Of a stretch of DNA of 64,000 nucleotides, positions 9,326-18,724 are shown piece after piece. Positions within the stretch are counted from its first letter, which is position 1, and each line of letters starts with the position of its first letter. The stretch spans positions 150,888-214,887 of the forward strand of contig NZ_QPQT01000009.1 in assembly GCF_003605125.1 (NCBI RefSeq), in the 5' to 3' direction. The stretch comes from Shewanella algidipiscicola. GTDB lineage: Bacteria; Pseudomonadota; Gammaproteobacteria; Enterobacterales; Shewanellaceae. Below the pieces are notes generated by a model, which was not told the DNA's origin, did no database searches, and saw only the letters and a list, made by a program, of their open reading frames with translations. Both the position numbers and the translations under genes were made by a program.

Positions 9326-9753
9326 AGCGGCTCCGTATTATAATAAAAAACATCAATGGCCAATGGGTAAAACAGATTGGCTTAAGGTTGTAAATCTCGT
9401 TTAGCGTTTGCTATTGCCCACGGTTAGAACGTACTCACCACCTATAGATAAGATCACTTAACATACCCAACGAGAAATGACCCACAAGGAATTCTCCTGC
9501 CTGCATATCAAACAATCGCTAAACCAATCGGTCGATGGACTTTAGTGTTACTTTTGTGGTAAATAACGATTAAAAAGTATTAGAATTAGGTTAACGTTTT
9601 GCCGAGTGATGTGTCATTAATAGCCAATAGACACATAACCTCAAGGGGTTATCAGATCTTGCAATTTTTGATAATCTTGGCATCACGTAAAAGTCGCTCA
9701 ATCGTATTGTATAGAGCATCGGGAATAACCCGCAAAATGTTAAGGAAGCCGAT
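9326..9753. other. Intergenic region, 428 bases
   Basis: Divergent spacer between the ABC exporter and the small gene at 9754. It is AT-rich and should hold both promoters. One 65-codon frame runs through it but has no ribosome site and a poor composition. No hairpin or repeat stands out. Confidence 0.4.
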
Positions 9754-9930
9754 ATGCCACAATCATCTGACGCGCAATACCCACCATTACCGTTAATACA
9801 AACTTGGGTATGGATGATGACAGAGTCGAATAACCCCGAAATTCAACAAAAAGGTCAGAGTAATTTAATCTCCTCTTTTGGCAGCTTAGCCAAGGCTAAC
9901 GAATACCTGATTGCTCAACAACATCGTTAA
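9754..9930 (+). CDS. Small conserved hypothetical protein (58 aa)
   Basis: A compact gene of 58 codons plus stop. ATG is preceded by TAAGGAAG at good spacing. The product begins MPQSSDAQYPPLPLIQTWVW and continues with a soluble, helical, Gln/Asn-rich tail (SFGSLAKANEYLIAQQHR). The sequence is free of rare-looking stretches and its frame use looks coding. Function unknown. It converges on aroG, with a hairpin between the two genes. Confidence 0.55.
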   Translation: MPQSSDAQYPPLPLIQTWVWMMTESNNPEIQQKGQSNLISSFGSLAKANEYLIAQQHR

Positions 9931-9948
9931 TCGCATTTACATTAGTGC

Positions 9949-9973
9949 AAGAGGAAGCCATTGGCTCCCTCTT
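9949..9973. terminator. Convergent hairpin between the small gene and aroG
   Basis: An 11-bp stem with one G-U pair on the minus strand (AAGAGGAAGCC with GGCTCCCTCTT, 3-base loop) fills the 51-base gap between two convergent genes. Neither strand has a proper T-run after the stem, so it may only stabilise 3' ends. Confidence 0.4.
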
Positions 9974-9981
9974 CGCATTAC

Positions 9982-11040
9982 TTAAATTGTTTCGCGACGA
10001 CGTATAATACTTTGGTTCAGCAAGCCCAGTAATGTTTCCGTGTCTTGCCAGCCCAAACACGCATCGGTAATGCTTTGCCCATAACGTAAAGCTTGCCCCT
10101 CCACGTGATCTTGCCGCCCTTCGACGAGGTGACTCTCGACCATCACGCCAAAAATGGCTCGCTCACCCGCACTTATCTGTCCTGCAATATCTTCAGCCAC
10201 CAGTAACTGACGTTTAAACTGTTTGCTGCTATTAGCATGGCTAAAGTCCACCATGATATTGGCAGGCAACTTCGCCTTCAGCAGTTGCTCTTTAATCGCT
10301 TTAACGTGCTCTGCACTGTAATTGGGCTCTTTGCCGCCACGCAGAATGATATGACAATCTGGATTACCTTTAGTCGACACAATGGCAGAATGGCCATATT
10401 TAGTCACCGACAAGAAGTGGTGTGGGGCACTGGCGGCGCCAATAGCATCGATCGCCACTTTAATGGTGCCATCGGTTCCATTTTTAAATCCCACAGGGCA
10501 AGATAAGCCCGACGCTAATTCACGGTGAACCTGAGACTCAGTCGTGCGGGCACCTATTGCCCCCCAGCACATCAGATCGGCAACATATTGCGGTGTGATC
10601 ATATCTAAAAATTCACCCGCAGTCGGCACTCCCATATCGTTTAAATCCAGTAACAACTTACGCGCAGTGCGCAAACCATCATTTAATTTAAAGCTATTAT
10701 CCATATCAGGGTCATTGATTAGCCCTTTCCAACCCACAGTGGTGCGTGGCTTTTCAAAGTAGACCCGCATGACAATCTCAAGTTGATCTTTATATTGCTC
10801 CCGCACCTTCACCAACCCTTGTGCGTATTCTAGCGCCGCTACAGGATCGTGAATAGAACACGGACCGACCACCACCAAGAGGCGATCATCTTGCAGCTTT
10901 AATATCTGATGAATACTCTCACGTGCATTAAAAACGGTAGCAGATGCATTTTCAGTAGCCGGAAATCGCTCAAGAATCGCGACTGGAGGTAATAACTCTT
11001 TGATTTTATTTATACGAACGTCGTCATTTTGATAATACAT
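9982..11040 (-). CDS. aroG: 3-deoxy-7-phosphoheptulonate synthase, AroG type
   Basis: First enzyme of the shikimate pathway: condenses phosphoenolpyruvate and erythrose 4-phosphate to DAHP in the cytoplasm. The 352-residue protein aligns end to end with E. coli AroG (350 residues). Shared blocks include the start YYQNDDVRI, the PEP site VVGPCSIHDPVAA, MRVYFEKPRTTVGWKGLINDP, GARTTESQVHRELASGLS and the metal-binding DFSHANSSK. The N-terminal ~30 residues match the AroG (Phe-sensitive) form better than AroF or AroH; the actual feedback effector is inferred. No clear TrpR or TyrR operator could be recognised in the AT-rich upstream region (11041-11322). Confidence 0.94.
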   Translation of the reverse strand: MYYQNDDVRINKIKELLPPVAILERFPATENASATVFNARESIHQILKLQDDRLLVVVGPCSIHDPVAALEYAQGLVKVREQYKDQLEIVMRVYFEKPRTTVGWKGLINDPDMDNSFKLNDGLRTARKLLLDLNDMGVPTAGEFLDMITPQYVADLMCWGAIGARTTESQVHRELASGLSCPVGFKNGTDGTIKVAIDAIGAASAPHHFLSVTKYGHSAIVSTKGNPDCHIILRGGKEPNYSAEHVKAIKEQLLKAKLPANIMVDFSHANSSKQFKRQLLVAEDIAGQISAGERAIFGVMVESHLVEGRQDHVEGQALRYGQSITDACLGWQDTETLLGLLNQSIIRRRETI

Positions 11041-11322
11041 GGTATATATTTACACTCCGGCTAACGATTAAAAACAGGTCTCTCTTTTGCGCTACTTGTT
11101 TAAATCTATCCAGTATTATCGAGTATTGCAACTAAACAGAGCTGTAATACAATTAAAGATGATAAATAACATTTTTATCAGTAAGTTGGTAAAAGTGAAT
11201 TTAAAATTTCATCGACCCTAATAAGGCCTTTACGCCACCAAAAGCTCCAGTAAGATTTTATATGACAGCAAAAATTAGCTTCAAGTAACTGCAAACTTCA
11301 CTTCATCTAGAATTTTAATTAT

Positions 11323-11591
11323 CTAGGGCCTGTTGATCTTTCAAGGTTGTTTTTGCAGCGAGTTACTGGGTATTTATACAAGGCAGAAGCTTTGTAGTGT
11401 AGTTATTCTACATAAAAAGCTGAGAACGCAGTAAAAACACCCAACAAACGCCGCCCGAAGGGTTCGGCTAAAAACGTTTTACTCTTTGTTAAGTGAATTT
11501 TGCTTAGATGACTAGGCCGCAATCCACTCGCCTCGATTAAAACGTTTTTGTCTCGAACAAAATTCAACCAGCAAAGATCAACAGGCCCTAG
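11323..11591. mobile_element. MITE-like element with perfect 19-bp terminal inverted repeats
   Basis: The stretch is bounded by CTAGGGCCTGTTGATCTTT at 11323-11341 and its exact complement at 11573-11591. The ~269-base body has no credible gene; a 77-codon frame inside runs straight out of both repeats and looks like chance. Non-autonomous elements of this size with such ends are moved by a transposase made elsewhere. Outermost bases are CTAG on both sides, which may be a 4-bp target duplication or part of the inverted repeat. I believe similar repeats occur in other Shewanella genomes, but I could not check. Confidence 0.65.
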
Positions 11592-11811
11592 AGTTATCAT
11601 TAATCCAATAGGCTCTAAATAGAAATCGCACTGCAACGCGCCATGCTAACGCCTAGAGCCCATGGCTTAATTGAAACTAGCGGCAAACAGACTTTCCAAT
11701 TCTGGTTAACAAAGAGCATAGTTAATAAACGCTAATAAACGCAGACTCTTATTCATGCCAATTAACTCACGATGACGTGATGCAGCTGTCACAAACAGGC
11801 GGTTACTTGGA

Positions 11812-12330
11812 TTAGTTACGAACCAAGTCAATAAGATGCGCCGCAGCGCAAACACTGTGCACTAACATAAACCCTATAAATCCATGGGCACTACTCTGAT
11901 GATAACTGCGCCAATTTAACGCTTCACTGCTGCCTTGCGTCACAAACCACATCACCCCAGTAAACGAGACTAACAACAGCAATATCAGGCCAATCCCCTC
12001 AATGACACTAAAGAGACCTCGCCCTCCTGCCGCAGGAATGTTGCCGCGCTTTAGGCCGCAAATATCACGACTCAGTTGAGTAAAATCCCCCATAAGCCAA
12101 GGAAAAAACTGACGCCACTTGCCCTTAGTAACATTAGCCAGCAACATCGGTACAGACAAACCTGCAACGACCATGCCCAAATAAACATGCAGATAGTCCC
12201 ACACTGAAGCGTTCGGCCTGATGCTACGCCCCATAACAATCCAACTGCTGGTGAGGATTAAAAATAGCGATAACAAAATCAACAGCAGATGTTGGTACTC
12301 TATGATTTTATTGATCAGTTTACGGAGCAT
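11812..12330 (-). CDS. Four-helix membrane protein resembling a b-type cytochrome
   Basis: A 172-residue inner-membrane protein with about four hydrophobic segments (residues about 12-33, 46-65, 105-128, 147-168). Histidines fall within or near helices (YQHL near residue 14, YLHVYLG near 49, SSAHGFIGFMLVHSVCAAAHL near the C-terminus), a layout like cytochrome b561/DUF4405-type di-heme proteins. It lies 29 bases downstream of hemG on the same strand and is probably co-transcribed. Haem binding and electron transfer are inferred, not proven. If correct, it could connect the HemG flavin to the quinone pool or use its haem product. Confidence 0.6.
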   Translation of the reverse strand: MLRKLINKIIEYQHLLLILLSLFLILTSSWIVMGRSIRPNASVWDYLHVYLGMVVAGLSVPMLLANVTKGKWRQFFPWLMGDFTQLSRDICGLKRGNIPAAGGRGLFSVIEGIGLILLLLVSFTGVMWFVTQGSSEALNWRSYHQSSAHGFIGFMLVHSVCAAAHLIDLVRN

Positions 12331-12359
12331 ATCAGTTATCTCCTAGCCTTAAGCCACGC

Positions 12360-12881
12360 TTACAATTGATGTAATTGACTCGCATATTCGCTCACCTTAT
12401 CCCAATCGGTATATTCCACTCGAGTATCTGGCGCCGTCGGCCCTTTAGTGAGCCACATGATGAAGCGAATAATATTTCTATCGAGGGCGTTATAGCCTTG
12501 ATAATCTAAATTGCCCCCAAATACGGCCAGTAACTTAGGTTTCCAAGACGTTTTAGCTAAAAAAGCCTGCATATAAGGGTTGGTTTCTGGGGTATTTTTA
12601 GCCGGTTTTCTGGCCACTAGACTGACCGAAAAAAAACTGCTGACCTTGTCATTTAAGGCCTGCATATTTTGGCTGATGAAGTGATAGACTGCAGGATGAT
12701 GTTTACCGTGACGAATACTGGCGCCTAGCACCACTTTATCAAAAGCTTCAAGTGCTGGTACAGCATCAATACTGGTACAGGTAACCTGATCGCCAAAAGA
12801 TTCAAGATGTTGCTTGAGATGTTCAGTGACCTTACGTGTTTGTCCATGCACGCTAGAATAGATAATTAATATTTTACTCAC
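12360..12881 (-). CDS. hemG: Menaquinone-dependent protoporphyrinogen IX dehydrogenase
   Basis: Oxidises protoporphyrinogen IX to protoporphyrin IX, the penultimate step of haem synthesis, passing electrons to quinone. The protein is a ~173-residue flavodoxin-fold enzyme. The FMN phosphate loop is IYSSVHGQTRKV at the N-terminus, and further matches to HemG are VVLGASIRHGKHHP and FFSVSLVARKPAKNTPETNPY, the long HemG-specific insert. An open frame extends to 12908, but GTG at 12881 with AGAGGT just upstream gives the family-typical start (VSKILIIYSS), so I use it. It precedes the cytochrome-like gene in an apparent two-gene operon. Confidence 0.88.
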   Translation of the reverse strand: MSKILIIYSSVHGQTRKVTEHLKQHLESFGDQVTCTSIDAVPALEAFDKVVLGASIRHGKHHPAVYHFISQNMQALNDKVSSFFSVSLVARKPAKNTPETNPYMQAFLAKTSWKPKLLAVFGGNLDYQGYNALDRNIIRFIMWLTKGPTAPDTRVEYTDWDKVSEYASQLHQL

Positions 12882-12908
12882 TGATACCTCTAACTTTATT
12901 AATATCAA

Positions 12909-13226
12909 CCAATAAAATCATCATAAGCGATTTGTGGCAATATTTTATTGAAACAGATCACGAGGGTTAGCAGCAAAACATCGGCTAAGTTTACCTGCAT
13001 CACAAATACAACCATTACTCCTTAAGGGTAACGGCACTCATCCCAGAGCTCAATAACAAGCTCGCGCTCACACCTAGCCATGGATAATCCGCAGCTTAAG
13101 TCCTAAAACTCCAACCAAGAACAACTGACTTACATCAGCAATAAATAAGATGAAATTAAGCAAGGCAAGGCTAATAATAGTGCGATAAACTGCTTATAAC
13201 TTCATCACACAATTACATATTTAACC
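12909..13226. other. Divergent promoter region, 318 bases
   Basis: Separates hemG from the gene at 13227. It should carry promoters in both directions. I see no strong operator, hairpin or small gene. Confidence 0.4.
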
Positions 13227-14060
13227 ATGACAGAAAAGGGTGCTAGTGCTTCACAACACAATCAGTTTGATGTTTCTGCTCGCAAAAAGGCCTTATCACT
13301 TGGCCGCTATTTAGGCTTGAGCGGTGAGGAAGGTTATCGCCCTTCGATGGCATCAATAACGGCGCGCGCCCAGCAACGGCAGACTCTGTTGGTCAACCAA
13401 TACCAGAGTAATCTAGAAACTATCTATACCATTGCGCTCGCACAAACGCCGTCAGATGTCATTGGTGCTGACTTAGACCCCGACTGGATACATCAATTTT
13501 TTCAGTTAGCAGAGCAGATCCATAACCGTAACATGCAAACCTTATGGGGACGTATTTTAGCCAATGAGCTCACCAATCCCGGCCGCTTTAGCTTACGCAG
13601 CCTATCGACCCTCAAACAGCTGACGCACAAAGAGGCGCAGATCTTTGAAAAAGCCTTAGGCATGAGCGTGACCATTAATAATGAATCTAAGCTGAAGTTA
13701 CTCATGGGGTATCGCCATTCTGGTGGGATTGGACAGCTGTTTCGCAAGTCAGATAATACCCATATTGCCCTGTCACAATTTGGCTTACCCTACTCTGCCA
13801 TCTTAACCTTGGTGGATGCCGGATTACTGCATAAAAGCGAGTTTGAAACCGGAGTGCTCAACTCTAAAACCGCCATCAGCCTGACATTATCGGGTAAGTG
13901 TATGACACTCACCCCTAAACATGGAAACCTGCAATTTAACTACTATCGCTTAACTCCTACGGGGGATGAACTTGCCCAATTGGTGCGCCCTAAGCCAGAT
14001 GAAGAGTATGTTAAAGCGCTAAACGCCTTGTTTAGTAAAGATTTTAAAATTGATTATTGA
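13227..14060 (+). CDS. TIGR03899-type conserved hypothetical protein
   Basis: The 277-residue cytoplasmic protein has no signal or membrane segment. Its central part ([52 protein letters not shown]) has the pattern of the DUF2806/TIGR03899 group found in Vibrio and Shewanella relatives; that assignment is from memory. The rest looks like a helical domain followed by a winged, beta-rich end ([34 protein letters not shown]). Function unknown. Its last 7 bases overlap the end of the convergent cobA gene. Confidence 0.7.
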   Translation: MTEKGASASQHNQFDVSARKKALSLGRYLGLSGEEGYRPSMASITARAQQRQTLLVNQYQSNLETIYTIALAQTPSDVIGADLDPDWIHQFFQLAEQIHNRNMQTLWGRILANELTNPGRFSLRSLSTLKQLTHKEAQIFEKALGMSVTINNESKLKLLMGYRHSGGIGQLFRKSDNTHIALSQFGLPYSAILTLVDAGLLHKSEFETGVLNSKTAISLTLSGKCMTLTPKHGNLQFNYYRLTPTGDELAQLVRPKPDEEYVKALNALFSKDFKIDY

Positions 14061-14860
14061 CCCGTTTGCGCCACATTGCAATTTGCCGATTGAGGATTAA
14101 ACCAGTTAAGGTTTTGAGCTAATCCAACCACTTCACCAATAATCATCAGCGCTGGCATACGTAATTGTGGCGATGCCGCTAATTGATCCAGCTCATCCAA
14201 GGTCCCGATAAAGCTTCGCTGCTCATGGGTCGTCGCTTTAGATACGATCGCAACTGGTGTCGCTGGTGCCCGTCCAGCTTCAATAAGCCCTTGCTTTATC
14301 GTCTGCGCATTTAGAATGCCCATATAGATCACTAGGGTGTTTTGACTGTTGGCATAACTTTGCCAGTCGAGCGGGCGACTCGCCAATTTGCAATGCCCGG
14401 TAATAAAGGTCACGCCTTGAGCATGATCTCTGTGAGTCAATGGGATGCCTGCATAGGCAGATGTGCCGCTCGCCGCCGTTATGCCGGGGACCACTTCAAA
14501 GGCGACGCCGGCTTCAACCAAGGTTTCTAGCTCTTCACCACCGCGGCCAAAGATAAATGGATCTCCTCCTTTGAGGCGCACCACATTTTTGCGGGTGTAT
14601 GCCTTAGTGACTAGCAGTTGATTGATCTCATCTTGAGCGGCGCTATGTTTTCCTGCACGTTTACCCACGGCGATTTTCTCGGCAGCTACCGGCACTAAGG
14701 CCATAATATCTTCACTCACCAAAGCATCATAAAGCACTACATCGGCTTGTTTTAAGATGCGAAAAGCCTTGAGCGTCAGTAACTCAACATCTCCAGGGCC
14801 AGCACCAACCAGCCACACTTTGCCGCGCTCCTGCTGCCTAGGTAAAGTAATTAATTCCAT
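14054..14860 (-). CDS. cobA: Uroporphyrinogen-III C-methyltransferase (SUMT)
   Basis: Transfers two methyl groups from S-adenosylmethionine to uroporphyrinogen III, giving precorrin-2 for sirohaem. The 268-residue single-domain protein has the SUMT motifs [36 protein letters not shown] and [23 protein letters not shown]. It lacks the CysG dehydrogenase/ferrochelatase part, so those steps need another gene. Sirohaem is the cofactor of the CysI sulfite reductase encoded about 7 kb away in this window. Monocistronic. Confidence 0.93.
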   Translation of the reverse strand: MELITLPRQQERGKVWLVGAGPGDVELLTLKAFRILKQADVVLYDALVSEDIMALVPVAAEKIAVGKRAGKHSAAQDEINQLLVTKAYTRKNVVRLKGGDPFIFGRGGEELETLVEAGVAFEVVPGITAASGTSAYAGIPLTHRDHAQGVTFITGHCKLASRPLDWQSYANSQNTLVIYMGILNAQTIKQGLIEAGRAPATPVAIVSKATTHEQRSFIGTLDELDQLAASPQLRMPALMIIGEVVGLAQNLNWFNPQSANCNVAQTGQ

Positions 14861-15112
14861 GTCCGCATCTCTGCCAATATATAGTCAGCTTAATATAACG
14901 CCATTTTTATTACTTAAAAAATATATAATAATTAGATTCTATTCCATTTAGTTATTAGTGGCGCGTCAAAGAAGAGGCATAACCAAGGCGAATAAGCTGT
15001 TGAAATCGGCGCGGAGCAGATAAAAGATGCAGTATGGCGACTCAAATGTTAAAACAGAGCTAGCTTTTACTGTTATAGCTACATTAACTCATATGCTAAA
15101 AGGAACGCTTGG

Positions 15113-16039
15113 ATGAAAATAGCTCAGTATCGTTATTGGATGCCTCTGCTTGGACTACTTACGTTGGCTATGCCAGCCTTTGGCGCTGAGCAGGTAGAAA
15201 CATCCTCAACGAAAAAAAGCGAATCGTTAGTCGATGAAAGGATAAAAGTGGAGTTGGCCACCGCAGACTTCCCCTTTGTTATCACCCCACACAAAGTCAA
15301 CTACATCTTACCTTTTACCTATAACACCAGCCCTAACATCGACCCTTTCAGAGAAGAGATAGAAAACACTGAAGCCGACATAGATAAAATGGAAGCTAAA
15401 TTTCAAATTAGCTTCAAGTTTCCGTTGATGTATAACGTATTTGGCGACAATGGTCACTTGTACTTTGCCTACACCAATCAATCCTATTGGCAGGTCTACA
15501 ATAAAGAGATCTCATCCCCGTTTCGCGAAACTAATCATGAACCGGAAATATTCATGCTATTCAATAACGATTGGCAAATTGGCCCGCTAACTAACTCACT
15601 ATGGGGTATCGGCGCGGTGCATCAATCCAATGGTCAAACAGGTGATCTCTCCCGAAGTTGGAACCGTATTTATGGCACTATGGTATTCGATAGTGGCCCT
15701 TTTGCATTGAGCGCCAAGGTGTGGTGGCGTATTCCAGAAGATGCCAAAGAGACGCCGACGTCGGCAAGGGGAGATGACAACCCTGATATTACTGATTACA
15801 TGGGTGATTTTGAATTACAAGCAGTATATGGCCTAGATAAACATCGATTCACCATGCTGCTACGAAACAACTTAGATAAACCTAATTATGGTGCGGTAGA
15901 GCTCACCTGGAGTTACCCCATCATAGGCAACTTAAGGTTTTATGCGCAGTATTTTAATGGCTATGGCGAGAGTCTGTTAGACTACAACTCACACACCAAT
16001 AGAATTGGGATAGGTTTTTCCATAAACGACATCTTATAA
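15113..16039 (+). CDS. pldA: Outer membrane phospholipase A
   Basis: An outer-membrane beta-barrel that hydrolyses phospholipids reaching the outer leaflet, protecting envelope asymmetry. The 308-residue precursor has a signal peptide (cleavage near AFG-AEQ). The catalytic residues are visible: His170 and Ser172 in VHQSNGQTG and Asn184 in RSWNRIY, with the same spacing as His142, Ser144 and Asn156 of E. coli OMPLA. The protein ends with a typical barrel strand (NRIGIGFSINDIL). A good ribosome site (AAAAGGAACG) precedes the ATG. It heads a three-gene same-strand cluster with the genes at 16082 and 17714. Confidence 0.9.
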   Translation: MKIAQYRYWMPLLGLLTLAMPAFGAEQVETSSTKKSESLVDERIKVELATADFPFVITPHKVNYILPFTYNTSPNIDPFREEIENTEADIDKMEAKFQISFKFPLMYNVFGDNGHLYFAYTNQSYWQVYNKEISSPFRETNHEPEIFMLFNNDWQIGPLTNSLWGIGAVHQSNGQTGDLSRSWNRIYGTMVFDSGPFALSAKVWWRIPEDAKETPTSARGDDNPDITDYMGDFELQAVYGLDKHRFTMLLRNNLDKPNYGAVELTWSYPIIGNLRFYAQYFNGYGESLLDYNSHTNRIGIGFSINDIL

Positions 16040-16081
16040 ACGTCAAAGCATTGGCTCAGCACGAGAGGACAAACAAGCAGC

Positions 16082-17662
16082 ATGATGAAATTCGGTCATC
16101 AATCCATCATCAATGGCTTTGGATTAATCATGCTAATCAGCTGTTTGCAGCTAACGGCGATCGCGCTGCGCAGCGAGCCGCCTAAGGCCCTATTAACGAG
16201 CCAAGAGATCCGCGACGACTTGCAATTTCTACAGCAACAACTGGTAGAGCACTCCTCATTTGCCGCTATCGCACCGCAGCGACTAGCACTCATAAGCGAG
16301 CGAGCTCAACGGCTGGCCGAGCTAAGTGCATTACCCGTTAAGCGCACTGATTTTGCTATGCAGCTGCATAAGGTCTTAGCACCTTTAGATGATATCGCCA
16401 GTGACATATCGGATGTTGATAGCGCCGTTAAGCTGCCCATTCACCTTCAATACAATGAAAATGGTTGGCAAGTGCTTAATAACGACAGTACGCCAATCGA
16501 TAGCGAGCATCCCTTTATTACTCATATTGATGGCGTCCCCATAGCCCGATGGATCGATGCTTGGCAACTGTTTTTAGCACCATCACAGCAGTCACAACCC
16601 GATCAGCAAGCCAAACTACTACACCATATTTCGCTACTGAGAAAAGAGATAGGCATCATGCCTAGCGACCATGTGCGTATCACCTTAAGAGATCTGCAAC
16701 AACATATCCGTCAGCTTAATGTCTCATTGCAATATGCCGCACAAACTGCACTAGCGCCTTTGCCTAAATCGGAGAGCTATTTTGATGCTGTGCGCGGCCA
16801 ATTTAGCCTACATGACTTAAGTAAGCTCCCCCAAAATAGTCAGTTACAAAAAGCGCTGAGTCAGTCGTTATTAACGCCGCTGACCATTATTGATTTGCGT
16901 AACGCCTATGGCCATGGCGATCAGCTGTTAACTTGGCTGGCACAACACTACCGCGACCAAAGCCTAGCGCCTAGTGTAAATGCCACTTCAGCACTTTACG
17001 CCATTGCCCGATATAGACGAGCGCCGAATCAGCGCAGCGACTATCTGTCGCCATTGCAATTTATTGCCTATGATAACCTCTCCCATGATGAACAACTGCA
17101 ACTAACCCGAGCCAGTCAACAGATCCATACTCAGTTTGATGCTCGCTTTAGTCAATGGCATGCACGAAAATGGCCCCACAGTGAAGCTAAATTAGCAATC
17201 AGCCGAGCGATGTTTTCGCCCGCCACACTCACTAAGCCAAGTGTCACTGAGTCTACATTGTCCCCCTATCAAACATATTCACAGCCAATGCCTCAATATA
17301 AGCCCGCTTGGCCAACAGGATTAACATCTGCAACCGGTCAACTAGGGCAGCTGGTATTACTCATTGGTCCCGACTGTCGCCAGCAATGCCAGTGGATAGC
17401 CCACTTTGCCCAGCAATGGTCAAGTACCATCTTAATCGGTAAGCCGACTCGCGGTAGCTTCGATAGGTATTACCTCATCACATTGCCCAACAGCAATATT
17501 AAGGTGAGCATTAGCAGCAGTGTCATTTATGATATGTTCGGCCAAAGGTTATCAGGGCTAGCAACCTATCCTGATATTTTAACCAATATAGACGACTTTT
17601 TATGGCGTAATTCAATCATCTCGCTCATCCATTTACACGCCAGTAAAGACTCTTCAGAATGA
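16082..17662 (+). CDS. Exported S41-protease-like protein lacking the catalytic serine
   Basis: A 526-residue protein with an N-terminal hydrophobic signal or anchor (residues about 9-27). The overall plan resembles C-terminal processing peptidases of family S41: a helical N-terminal part, a middle region (ENGWQVLNNDSTPI..HITHIDGVPIARWI-like) and a C-terminal lobe ending GKPTRGSFDRYYLITLPNSN..SSVIYDMFGQRL. In S41 enzymes the nucleophile lies about 19 residues before that GxPTxG motif. Here that position reads CRQQC, with Gln434 instead of Ser, so it may be inactive. The assignment is by pattern and remains tentative. It lies 42 bases after pldA. Confidence 0.5.
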   Translation: MMKFGHQSIINGFGLIMLISCLQLTAIALRSEPPKALLTSQEIRDDLQFLQQQLVEHSSFAAIAPQRLALISERAQRLAELSALPVKRTDFAMQLHKVLAPLDDIASDISDVDSAVKLPIHLQYNENGWQVLNNDSTPIDSEHPFITHIDGVPIARWIDAWQLFLAPSQQSQPDQQAKLLHHISLLRKEIGIMPSDHVRITLRDLQQHIRQLNVSLQYAAQTALAPLPKSESYFDAVRGQFSLHDLSKLPQNSQLQKALSQSLLTPLTIIDLRNAYGHGDQLLTWLAQHYRDQSLAPSVNATSALYAIARYRRAPNQRSDYLSPLQFIAYDNLSHDEQLQLTRASQQIHTQFDARFSQWHARKWPHSEAKLAISRAMFSPATLTKPSVTESTLSPYQTYSQPMPQYKPAWPTGLTSATGQLGQLVLLIGPDCRQQCQWIAHFAQQWSSTILIGKPTRGSFDRYYLITLPNSNIKVSISSSVIYDMFGQRLSGLATYPDILTNIDDFLWRNSIISLIHLHASKDSSE

Positions 17663-17713
17663 CCAGGAAGCCCTCTAGCAATCACTCAAAGTCCACATAA
17701 AAGGATCAATAAT

Positions 17714-18280
17714 ATGAAGACATTAATCAACCCCCTATCGAGCCGATGGGCCCACATTAAGAGGCTCACAAGCGTTCTGATCCTCGGCCTAACCTGCGTT
17801 AACTTTGCCCATGCAACCGATTTAAAAGTAGGCGATAAGGCGCCAGACTTTAGATTGCAAGCAACCGATGGCCATTTCTACCAACTACAAGATTACCTGG
17901 GCAAACAAACCTTAGTTCTGGCTTGGTACCCCATGGCTAATACTCATGGCTGTACGTTAGAGTGCAAATCACTGGTGCAAAAAGGCCACCTTATTCGGGA
18001 GTATAATGCCGTTTATATGATGGCGAGTGTCGATGATCTTGAAGATAACCAAAAGTTTGCCGAAGAACAAAAAGCCGACTTTCCTATGTTAAGCGACCCG
18101 ACAAAAGCCACGGCTAAAGCTTTTGATGTGCTTAATTTAGTGCGAGTCGCCAGCCGAGTAACTTTTTATATCGGAAAAGATGGAACCATCTTAAAAATTG
18201 ATGACGATATCAACCCTGCCACCGCAGCCGAAGATATCGCCGCCACCTTAGCTGAGCTAGGCGTAGAGAAACGCAGTTAA
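17714..18280 (+). CDS. Exported peroxiredoxin, BCP/AhpC-TSA superfamily
   Basis: A 188-residue thioredoxin-fold peroxidase with a clear signal peptide (cleavage near AHA-TD, residue 34), so it should act in the periplasm against peroxides. The opening VGDKAPDFRLQATDG is the standard peroxiredoxin start. The peroxidatic cysteine is Cys80 in THGCTLECKSL; a second Cys at 84 is only four positions later, whereas Bcp has the resolving Cys five later. It follows the S41-like gene by 51 bases and probably belongs to the pldA cluster, suggesting a shared envelope or lipid-damage role. Confidence 0.8.
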   Translation: MKTLINPLSSRWAHIKRLTSVLILGLTCVNFAHATDLKVGDKAPDFRLQATDGHFYQLQDYLGKQTLVLAWYPMANTHGCTLECKSLVQKGHLIREYNAVYMMASVDDLEDNQKFAEEQKADFPMLSDPTKATAKAFDVLNLVRVASRVTFYIGKDGTILKIDDDINPATAAEDIAATLAELGVEKRS

Positions 18281-18283
18281 GCC

Positions 18284-18697
18284 TTAACTTAACCCTTCGA
18301 AGGCAAGGTCGTAGGCCTTGCCTAAATCAACTGTTTTAGGCTTATCAGCCTTCAACTCACCAGTTCGCTTATCGGTAGCTTTAAGCGTCGCAGGATGCAC
18401 CAGGCTCAACGGCACATTAGCGATAGTCAATAACACTCCCTCAAGGATAAAAGTGCCTGCTCCACCGGCACCTTGCCCGGTTGTCGCGCGGCGATTAAGC
18501 ACTAACTGCGCCACATTATGTTGCTGACAATAGCTCTCAAAAGCGGCGCAAAACAGCTTAATATCCTCTGTAGTGGGAGCCTTAGGAATAGTCAGTTTAT
18601 TGATTTTACTTGCCAGCACCCTATGGCTTTCACGGGTCCCCTCAACACTCACTAAACGGGCTTCATTCCCCTTTAAAAACACACCTGTTATCACCAT
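18284..18697 (-). CDS. DUF3010 family protein
   Basis: A ~137-residue soluble protein of the DUF3010 family as I recall it (opening MVITGVFLKGNEARLVSVEG, then LVLNRRATTGQGAGGAGTFILEG). The fold pattern suggests an RNase-H-like nucleotide or nucleic acid binding protein, which is inference. The frame begins at a GTG at 18706, but the ATG at 18697 has AGGTGG at good spacing and gives the expected start. It converges with the peroxiredoxin gene with only 3 bases between. Function not known. Confidence 0.72.
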   Translation of the reverse strand: MVITGVFLKGNEARLVSVEGTRESHRVLASKINKLTIPKAPTTEDIKLFCAAFESYCQQHNVAQLVLNRRATTGQGAGGAGTFILEGVLLTIANVPLSLVHPATLKATDKRTGELKADKPKTVDLGKAYDLAFEGLS

Positions 18698-18724
18698 AAG
18701 ACCCACCTGCTGTAAAAACTAAAA

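Noticed and set aside
11403..11636. 77-codon minus-strand frame
   Set aside because: It lies mostly inside the MITE-like element, crosses its end repeat, and has no ribosome site.
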